The translations under genes were made by a program, and so were the position numbers. A model generated the notes under the pieces. The model saw only the letters and a program-made list of their open reading frames with translations. It did not search any database and was not told where the DNA came from. Of a stretch of DNA of 5,175 nucleotides, positions 1 to 4,486 are shown piece after piece; within the stretch, counting starts at the first letter, position 1; each line of letters starts with the position of its first letter. This stretch comes from an uncultured Bacilli bacterium (lineage in GTDB: Bacteria; Bacillota_I; Bacilli_A; RF39; UBA660): assembly GCA_934101275.1 (NCBI GenBank), contig CAKOQM010000049.1, positions 1 to 5,175 of the forward strand, read 5' to 3'.

Positions 1-299
1 CCATTTTTAATATCACTGGTTTCATTATTATAATAATTAATTTCTAGATTAACATAGAATTCATCATTTTCTAAGACTACATCTGCCTCGGAATTGACGA
101 TATTTTTGTTTATTCCAATACTTGGATGAATGAGTTTGATATCTTTATCAATCCTATCCACAGGAATACCTATGGCTAAACTAATGATCTTCCGAAGATA
201 CTCTAAGCCTACTTTCTTCTCAGTAAATAATTTTTTAGCTACCTTATCTTTAAGTAAGGGAAATTTGATTTTTTCTTTTACTGTTGTATTTGTTGTCAT
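1..299 (-). CDS. PD-(D/E)XK nuclease family transposase (Rpn/PDDEXK_2-like), 5' part only
   Basis: This reading frame was found by translating the minus strand. It starts at ATG 299-297, is open for 99 codons, and runs off the left edge, so the C-terminal part is missing. Visible features are KVAKKLFTEKKVGLEYLRKI at about residues 19-38, a helical segment typical of this family's N-terminus, and SEADVVLENDEFYVNLEIN at about residues 70-88. The latter fits the PD-(D/E)XK core, with Asp73 on one strand and Glu86-x-Asn88 on the next, where related proteins carry ExK or ExQ. Proteins of this type are often annotated as transposases or RecA-independent recombination nucleases (Rpn); their cellular role is mostly unclear. 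The start is supported by GAAAGGA eight bases upstream. The gene is divergent from uvrA and probably not functionally linked to it. The family call rests on remembered motif resemblance, not a search. Confidence 0.62.
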   Translation of the reverse strand, partial: MTTNTTVKEKIKFPLLKDKVAKKLFTEKKVGLEYLRKIISLAIGIPVDRIDKDIKLIHPSIGINKNIVNSEADVVLENDEFYVNLEINYYNNETSDIKN

Positions 300-307
300 A
301 TATTTAA

Positions 308-314
308 TCCTTTC
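308..314 (-). promoter_or_regulatory. Ribosome binding site of the leftward nuclease gene
   Basis: Read on the minus strand this is GAAAGGA, eight bases before ATG 299-297. It is a good Shine-Dalgarno match at suitable spacing and fixes the start of the leftward gene. Confidence 0.75.
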
Positions 315-344
315 ATTTGATGTCTTTTCGAAAAAACTGCCCTT

Positions 345-372
345 ATTTTACATATAAAAAATATATTTGCAA
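345..372 (-). promoter_or_regulatory. Candidate promoter of the leftward nuclease gene
   Basis: On the minus strand, TTGCAA (372-367) is followed after 16 bases by TAAAAT (350-345). The -10 matches consensus at 5 of 6 positions and the -35 at 4 of 6. Transcription would start near 338, giving a leader of about 40 bases. A perfect TTGACA lies a little further upstream on the same strand (393-388) but has no -10 at a workable distance. The surroundings are very AT-rich, so chance matches are likely. Confidence 0.35.
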
Positions 373-398
373 CCGATTCGACAAAACATGTCAAAAAA

Positions 399-408
399 GA
401 ACGCGTTC
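399..408. repeat. 10-bp perfect palindrome GAACGCGTTC
   Basis: GAACGCGTTC is a perfect palindrome and stands out as a GC-rich island in a very AT-rich spacer. It lies upstream of the candidate leftward promoter. It recalls the half-sites of a Gram-positive LexA box (GAAC-N4-GTTC), but the half-sites are two bases apart rather than four, so it is not a canonical LexA site. It could be an operator or chance. Confidence 0.4.
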
Positions 409-542
409 AAGATTCTTTTCACTATTTCATTCGCTTTTTAAAGTCAAAATTTTTTTCTTATTCAATTTTGAAAATTCTAATTATTGGTTTCACATACCTT
501 CTAAAAAAATATAACACGTAAATTAAGTAATAGAAATCGTTG

Positions 543-587
543 ATTTTCACCAGAAATTATCATTTTATGATAAAAAGTGGTGAAAAT
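543..587. repeat. 45-bp bipartite inverted repeat upstream of uvrA
   Basis: The outer arms are ATTTTCACCA (543-552) and TGGTGAAAAT (578-587), a perfect 10-bp inverted repeat. Sharing the same centre (position 565) are inner arms TTATCAT (557-563) and ATGATAA (567-573), a perfect 7-bp match with a 3-base loop. Between them is a symmetric four-base mismatched bulge. Total pairing is 17 bp. There is no T-run directly after it, so it is not an intrinsic terminator for plus-strand transcription. It lies about 36 bp upstream of the first candidate uvrA promoter, which suits an operator or a structured DNA site. What binds it cannot be said. Confidence 0.7.
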
Positions 588-600
588 ATGATAATGATAG

Positions 601-617
601 TGATTTTTATAAAATCA
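601..617. repeat. Inverted repeat TGATTTT-tat-AAAATCA before the uvrA promoter
   Basis: Seven-base arms at 601-607 and 611-617 with a 3-base centre form a perfect dyad ending five bases before the candidate -35 box at 623. TGATTTT also occurs 60 bp upstream at 541-547. The position suits an operator, though AT-rich dyads of this size also arise by chance. Confidence 0.5.
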
Positions 618-622
618 TTTTC

Positions 623-651
623 TTGTTATCAAAACAAATGTATGCTATATT
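623..651 (+). promoter_or_regulatory. Candidate uvrA promoter P1 (extended -10)
   Basis: TTGTTA (623-628), a 17-base spacer, then TATATT (646-651), with TGC directly before the -10 giving an extended -10 element. The -10 matches consensus 5 of 6 and the -35 matches 4 of 6, at optimal spacing. Transcription would start near 658, leaving a leader of about 60 bases before the uvrA start. It is the better balanced of two candidates. Confidence 0.55.
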
Positions 652-678
652 AATTTTGCAAATAATTTTATAGATTTG

Positions 679-687
679 TGGTAGAAT
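679..687 (+). promoter_or_regulatory. Candidate uvrA promoter P2 (extended -10 only)
   Basis: TGG-TAGAAT is a TGn extended -10 with a 5 of 6 match. The nearest -35-like sequence, TTGCAA at 656-661, is 20 bases upstream, which is too far, so this element would depend on the extended -10. Transcription would start near 694, just before the ribosome binding site. Confidence 0.4.
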
Positions 688-698
688 AATTAACAAAA

Positions 699-705
699 AA
701 GGAAG
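699..705 (+). promoter_or_regulatory. uvrA ribosome binding site that decides the start codon
   Basis: AAGGAAG is the only Shine-Dalgarno-like sequence before uvrA. A GTG in frame at 705-707 shares its last G, so that GTG cannot be the start served by this site. The in-frame ATG at 717 lies 11-13 bases downstream, slightly long but workable, and gives the usual UvrA N-terminus (MNDKIIVKGAR). Confidence 0.65.
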
Positions 706-716
706 TGTTTGTATTT

Positions 717-3527
717 ATGAATGACAAAATAATTGTGAAAGGTGCTAGAGAAAATAATTTAAAAAATGTGGATATTGAACTTCCCAAAAATAAACTGATT
801 GTTATGACAGGGGTATCAGGAAGTGGTAAAAGTAGTTTAGCTTTCGATACTATTTTTGCCGAAGGTCAAAGAAGGTATGTTGAAAGTTTATCCGCGTATG
901 CTCGGCAATTTATTGGAGGAGTTGAAAAACCTGATGTGGATTCCATTGAAGGTTTATCTCCAAGTATTTCTATTGACCAAAAAACAACTAATAAAAATCC
1001 TCGTAGTACTGTTGGAACGATTACCGAAATATATGATTTTTTACGACTTTTATTTGCGCGTATTGGTACACCTTACTGTCCAAATCATCATATTCCTATT
1101 AAAAGTCAAAGTATTGATGAAATGACCGATAAGATTATGGATTTAGAAGAGGGGACAAAGTTGGAAATTTTAGCTCCCGTTATTCATGGGGAAAAAGGGA
1201 CTCAAAAAGATTTATTAGAAACTTTAAAAGAACAAGGTTATACCAGAGTAAAAATAGATGGTGAAAATTATTCTTTAGAAGACACCATTAACTTAGAAAA
1301 AAATAAAAAGCATAATATTGATGTGGTTGTTGACCGTGTTGTGGTAAGAAAAGAAGAACGGAGTCGTATTTTTGAATCTATTGAAAACAGTACCCATTTA
1401 GCTGAAGGAAAAGTGGTTTTTCATATCATCGGTGGCGAAGATATTTTGATGAGTGAAAATTATGCCTGCCCAGAGTGTAATTTTTCTATTCCAGAACTAG
1501 AACCACGTTTATTTTCTTTCAATAGTCCTTATGGAGCTTGTCCCGAATGTAAAGGACTTGGAACCAAATTAAAGATTAGTGAAGATTTAATTATTCCTAA
1601 TAAAGATAAATCTTTAAATGAAGGAGCGATTATTGCTTATAACATCGATAATAATATTCATAATACAACCATAGAAGCCATTTGTAAAAAATACGATATT
1701 GATATGGATGCACCTATTAAAGATATTCCAAGAGATAAATTAAATATTATTTTACATGGAACAACGGAACCTATTGAAATTAAATATGTTTCTAAAACAG
1801 GTAATGTTCGTTATACGAATGATTATTATGAAGGGGTTATTCCCAATCTTGAAAGACGTTATATGGAAACTTCTAGTGCTTGGATTCGTGATTGGTTAGA
1901 AGGCTTTATGGTCGAGACAGATTGTTCTTTATGTCATGGGACAAGACTTCAAAAAAGTGTTTTATCTATCTATATTAATAAGAAGAATATTTATGATATG
2001 ACCATCATGAGTATCAAAGAATTAAGAGCTTTTTTAAGAGGCTTAAAACTTACTAAAGAACAAGAAAATATTAGTCATTTACTTTTAACAGAAATTGACA
2101 ATCGTTTGACATTTTTAGTTAACGTTGGTTTGGAGTATTTAAGTTTACATCGTAATGCAGGCACTCTTTCAGGTGGAGAATCACAACGTATTCGTCTAGC
2201 AACCCAAATAGGAAGTAAACTATCAGGTGTCTTATATGTTTTAGATGAACCAAGTATTGGCTTACATCAAAAAGATAATGAAAAACTAATTCGTTCTTTA
2301 CAAGAAATGCGTGATTTAGGTAATACTTTAATTGTCGTAGAACATGACGAAGATACCATGAGGTCTGCTGATTACTTAGTGGATATAGGACCTGGTGCGG
2401 GTGAAAATGGTGGAACAGTTGTTGCCGCAGGGACTCCTGAAGAAGTCATGAAAAATAAAAATTCTTTAACTGGGAGATATTTAGCAGGTACAGAAAAAAT
2501 TGAAGTTCCTAAAACAAGAAGAAAAGGTAATGGCAAATATTTAGAAGTGGTAAAAGCTTCTCAAAATAACTTAAAGAAAATAAACGTTAAATTCCCTTTA
2601 GGAAAATTTATATGTGTTACCGGTGTATCAGGAAGTGGTAAAAGTACCCTTGTTAATGAAATTCTTTGTAAGACAATTGCTAATAAATTATATCGTTCCA
2701 AAGAAATACCTGGGGCTTGTAAAGAAGTCAAAGGAATTGAAAATTTAGATAAACTCGTTGTGATTACCCAAGATGCCATTGGTAGAACGCCAAGAAGTAA
2801 TCCAGCTACTTATGTCGGTGTTTTTGATGATATCAGAGATTTATTTGCTAACACGAAAGAAAGTAAAATGCATGGCTATGATAAAGGAAGATTTTCTTTC
2901 AACGTTAAAGGTGGTCGTTGTGAAGCCTGCTGGGGTGATGGTGTCAAAAAAATAGAAATGCATTTCTTACCCGATGTGTATGTTCCTTGTGATGTTTGTC
3001 ATGGCAAACGTTATAATAAAGAAACTCTGGAAATAAAATTTAAGGGAAAAACCATTAGTGATGTTTTAGACATGCGTGTTAGTGAAGCCGTTAAGTTTTT
3101 TGAAAATGTTCCAAAAATTAAAAGAAAATTAGATGTTTTAATGGATGTGGGTCTTTCTTATATCACATTAGGTCAAAGTGCACCTACTTTGTCAGGTGGA
3201 GAAGCAGGTCGTGTAAAACTTGCTAAAGAACTGCAAAAGAAGGCAACCGGTAAAAGTTTATTTGTCTTAGATGAACCGACGACAGGACTTCATTCTGAAG
3301 ATATTAAAAAACTTTTAGCTATTTTAAATCGGATTGTAGATAACGGCGATACCGTTTTAGTTATTGAACATAATATGGATGTTATTAAAGTGGCTGATCA
3401 TATTATTGATTTAGGACCTGATGGTGGTGTAGGTGGCGGAACGGTTGTAGCAACTGGAACACCAGAAGAAGTAAGTAAAGTTTCTTCTTCTTACACCGGT
3501 GAATGGTTAAAAAAATATTTAAAATAA
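717..3527 (+). CDS. uvrA: Excinuclease ABC subunit A (UvrA)
   Basis: A 936-residue protein, normal length for UvrA, the dimeric zinc-containing ATPase that finds bulky DNA lesions with UvrB and loads UvrB for incision by UvrC in nucleotide excision repair. Two ABC ATPase halves are visible. The N-terminal half has Walker A GVSGSGKSS (32-40), a Q-loop region SIDQKTTNKNPRSTVG, a zinc module C251-x2-C254 and C275-x2-C278, signature LSGGESQR (484-491) and Walker B LDEPS (D510/E511). The C-terminal half has Walker A GVSGSGKST (636-644), zinc module C735-x2-C738-x19-C758-x2-C761, signature LSGGEAGR (825-832) and Walker B LDEPTTG (D852/E853). H-loop histidines are in VVEHD and VIEHN. Oddities: signature 2 has Gly831 where UvrA normally has Gln, and the second Q-loop reads TQDAIG instead of DQSPIG. 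Start chosen at ATG 717 rather than GTG 705. uvrB is not adjacent upstream and no canonical LexA box was seen. Confidence 0.97.
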   Translation: MNDKIIVKGARENNLKNVDIELPKNKLIVMTGVSGSGKSSLAFDTIFAEGQRRYVESLSAYARQFIGGVEKPDVDSIEGLSPSISIDQKTTNKNPRSTVGTITEIYDFLRLLFARIGTPYCPNHHIPIKSQSIDEMTDKIMDLEEGTKLEILAPVIHGEKGTQKDLLETLKEQGYTRVKIDGENYSLEDTINLEKNKKHNIDVVVDRVVVRKEERSRIFESIENSTHLAEGKVVFHIIGGEDILMSENYACPECNFSIPELEPRLFSFNSPYGACPECKGLGTKLKISEDLIIPNKDKSLNEGAIIAYNIDNNIHNTTIEAICKKYDIDMDAPIKDIPRDKLNIILHGTTEPIEIKYVSKTGNVRYTNDYYEGVIPNLERRYMETSSAWIRDWLEGFMVETDCSLCHGTRLQKSVLSIYINKKNIYDMTIMSIKELRAFLRGLKLTKEQENISHLLLTEIDNRLTFLVNVGLEYLSLHRNAGTLSGGESQRIRLATQIGSKLSGVLYVLDEPSIGLHQKDNEKLIRSLQEMRDLGNTLIVVEHDEDTMRSADYLVDIGPGAGENGGTVVAAGTPEEVMKNKNSLTGRYLAGTEKIEVPKTRRKGNGKYLEVVKASQNNLKKINVKFPLGKFICVTGVSGSGKSTLVNEILCKTIANKLYRSKEIPGACKEVKGIENLDKLVVITQDAIGRTPRSNPATYVGVFDDIRDLFANTKESKMHGYDKGRFSFNVKGGRCEACWGDGVKKIEMHFLPDVYVPCDVCHGKRYNKETLEIKFKGKTISDVLDMRVSEAVKFFENVPKIKRKLDVLMDVGLSYITLGQSAPTLSGGEAGRVKLAKELQKKATGKSLFVLDEPTTGLHSEDIKKLLAILNRIVDNGDTVLVIEHNMDVIKVADHIIDLGPDGGVGGGTVVATGTPEEVSKVSSSYTGEWLKKYLK

Positions 3528-3553
3528 AAAGTGTCTTAAAATAGATGCTTTTT
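3526..3553 (+). terminator. Weak hairpin after uvrA, possible terminator
   Basis: AAAAAGTGTC (3526-3535) can pair with GATGCTTTTT (3544-3553) across an 8-base loop: ten pairs, two of them G-U wobbles. Taken as a terminator it is a short GTGTC/GATGC stem followed by five Ts. It overlaps the uvrA stop codon and sits where a terminator belongs, but the stem is weak and read-through into lgt is plausible. Confidence 0.4.
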
Positions 3554-3560
3554 CTAATGA

Positions 3561-3577
3561 ATAAAATGAAATTTTAT
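3561..3577. repeat. Inverted repeat ATAAAAT-gaa-ATTTTAT before lgt
   Basis: Perfect 7-bp arms at 3561-3567 and 3571-3577 with a 3-base centre, lying in the spacer just upstream of the lgt -10 element. It is followed one base later by a second dyad with nearly the same arms. It consists almost wholly of A and T, so chance cannot be excluded. Confidence 0.45.
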
Positions 3578-3585
3578 GCTAAAAT
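3577..3585 (+). promoter_or_regulatory. Candidate lgt promoter (extended -10)
   Basis: TGC-TAAAAT is an extended -10 element with a 5 of 6 hexamer. No good -35 lies 16-18 bases upstream, so it would depend on the TGn motif. Transcription would start near 3592, about 20 bases before the lgt start. It suggests lgt can be transcribed independently of uvrA. Confidence 0.45.
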
Positions 3586-3593
3586 AATTTTAG
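3579..3593. repeat. 15-bp palindrome CTAAAAT-a-ATTTTAG over the lgt promoter
   Basis: A perfect 7+1+7 palindrome that covers the -10 hexamer and reaches the expected transcription start of lgt. Position and symmetry suit a repressor site. The AT-rich composition keeps confidence moderate. Confidence 0.45.
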
Positions 3594-3611
3594 TTTAGAA
3601 AGAGTGATGAT

Positions 3612-4424
3612 ATGAATCCAGTGGCTTTACAAATAGGTTCCTTTACTATTAAATGGTATTCTTTAATGATTTTATTGGGCGTTATTGTAGGAATAGGATT
3701 ACTTTTAAAAGAAAGTAAGAAATATAATTATCCCAAAGATTTTCTTTTTAATCTTTGTTTTTGGGCCATTATCTTTGGCTTTATTGGGGCTAGAATCTAT
3801 TATGTTTTATTTAACTTTGAAATTTACAAAAATGATCCGGTTAGCATTTTCAAAATATGGGAAGGGGGACTTGCTATCCATGGTGGCTTAATAGCTGGCT
3901 TTATGACCATGTATCTTTACTGTAAAAAATATAACGTCAGACTGTTAAAGATAACGGATATGGCTGTCCCTGGTATTTTACTTGCCCAAAGTATTGGAAG
4001 ATGGGGGAATTTCTTTAATATGGAAGCTCATGGAGGAGCCGTTTTAAGAAGTACTTTAGAAAATCTTCATATCCCTGAATTTATTATTAATGGCATGAAT
4101 ATTAATGGCATTTATTACCATCCCACTTTCTTTTATGAATCTTTATGGTGTTTATTAGGCTTTATTATCTTATCTCTTTTAAAACACTATAAATATTTAA
4201 AAGTAGGGAGCTTAACTTTCAGTTACTTATGTTTTTACAGTGTCGGACGTTTTGTTATTGAAGCCTTAAGAACCGATTCTTTAATGCTTGGCGGTTTTAA
4301 AGTGGCTCAAGTTTTATCCATTATTTTATTTATTATTGGTATTATAGGACTCATGTTAGAGACGAGAAAAGGAAAATTTGAAGACCTTTATTCCGAACCT
4401 AATCATGAAGAAATCCGCTACTAA
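3612..4424 (+). CDS. lgt: Prolipoprotein diacylglyceryl transferase (Lgt)
   Basis: A 270-residue integral membrane enzyme, of normal length, that moves the diacylglyceryl group of phosphatidylglycerol onto the lipobox cysteine of prelipoproteins, the first step of lipoprotein maturation. Visible hallmarks are the N-terminus MNPVALQIGSFTIKWYSL; several hydrophobic segments (about 16-32, 45-66, 84-103, 116-128, 174-191, 200-218, 231-249); the HGGLIAG motif (His90); the family signature GRWGNFFNMEAHGG (129-142), with Arg130 and Asn136 at positions conserved in the family; HPTFFYESLW (170-179); and GRFVIEALRTD (212-222), with conserved arginines. The C-terminal tail after 250 is charged and probably cytoplasmic. 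The ATG is preceded by GAAAGAGTGAT, a partial Shine-Dalgarno match. It starts 84 bases after uvrA and ends inside a strong terminator. In several Firmicutes lgt follows hprK; hprK is absent here. Confidence 0.97.
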   Translation: MNPVALQIGSFTIKWYSLMILLGVIVGIGLLLKESKKYNYPKDFLFNLCFWAIIFGFIGARIYYVLFNFEIYKNDPVSIFKIWEGGLAIHGGLIAGFMTMYLYCKKYNVRLLKITDMAVPGILLAQSIGRWGNFFNMEAHGGAVLRSTLENLHIPEFIINGMNINGIYYHPTFFYESLWCLLGFIILSLLKHYKYLKVGSLTFSYLCFYSVGRFVIEALRTDSLMLGGFKVAQVLSIILFIIGIIGLMLETRKGKFEDLYSEPNHEEIRY

Positions 4425-4449
4425 AGAGCCTTGACAAAAGGCTCTTTTT
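4423..4449 (+). terminator. Intrinsic terminator of lgt
   Basis: AAAGAGCCTT (4423-4432) pairs perfectly with AAGGCTCTTT (4438-4447) around a 5-base loop GACAA, and the T-run spans 4445-4449. The stem begins within the lgt TAA stop codon. It is the strongest hairpin in the window and a textbook Rho-independent terminator. Its loop and upper stem also contain TTGACA, the -35 box of the next promoter. Confidence 0.92.
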
Positions 4450-4459
4450 ACATGATAAT
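4431..4459 (+). promoter_or_regulatory. Promoter of the exported-protein gene, embedded in the lgt terminator
   Basis: A perfect TTGACA (4431-4436) is followed after exactly 17 bases by GATAAT (4454-4459), a 5 of 6 match. Transcription would start near 4466, about 20 bases before the ATG at 4487. The -35 occupies the closing pairs and loop of the lgt terminator hairpin. This is the best sigma-A-type promoter in the window and makes the downstream gene a separate unit. Confidence 0.72.
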
Positions 4460-4472
4460 TATAAGTAAGAAT

Positions 4473-4477
4473 AGGAG
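4473..4477 (+). promoter_or_regulatory. Ribosome binding site of the exported-protein gene
   Basis: AGGAG lies nine bases before ATG 4487. It is a near-ideal Shine-Dalgarno sequence and strongly supports this start for a gene whose stop lies outside the window. Confidence 0.85.
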
Positions 4478-4486
4478 TCTAAAAAT

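Larger units (their letters stand above)
300..716. other. Divergent intergenic region between the nuclease gene and uvrA
   Basis: About 417 bp without a convincing gene. Both strands were read: the open frames here lack a ribosome binding site and have compositions set by AT-richness. The part next to the nuclease holds its promoter and leader. The middle (about 400-540) shows only weak AT-rich symmetry, such as AATTTTGAAAATT at 464-476 and TCAAAATT/AATTTTGA arms at 444-451 and 464-471. The part next to uvrA (543-690) holds two clear dyads and two candidate promoters. I see no tRNA, no recognisable riboswitch and no repeat array. Confidence 0.7.

Noticed and set aside
130..357. 75-codon plus-strand open frame at the left end
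   Set aside because: It lies antisense to the better supported minus-strand nuclease frame, which has a ribosome binding site and a recognisable motif. The plus frame has neither.
399..408. GAACGCGTTC as a LexA (SOS) box
   Set aside because: Gram-positive LexA half-sites are separated by four bases; here only two separate GAAC and GTTC. The site is also about 300 bp from uvrA.
444..471. TCAAAATT / AATTTTGA hairpin as a terminator or small RNA
   Set aside because: The stem has almost no G-C pairs and a 12-base loop, with no upstream gene to terminate on the plus strand. Most likely chance pairing in AT-rich DNA.
317..514. 65-codon plus-strand open frame in the divergent spacer
   Set aside because: No ribosome binding site precedes it, its composition simply reflects AT-rich DNA, and it overlaps the leftward promoter region.
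705..716. GTG at 705 as the uvrA start
   Set aside because: The GTG overlaps the only Shine-Dalgarno sequence and would add four residues not typical of UvrA. ATG 717 gives the usual N-terminus.
856..1125. 89-codon open frame inside uvrA, and similar short frames at 2561-2779 and 2773-2955
   Set aside because: These are out-of-frame or antisense shadows of the conserved uvrA coding sequence.
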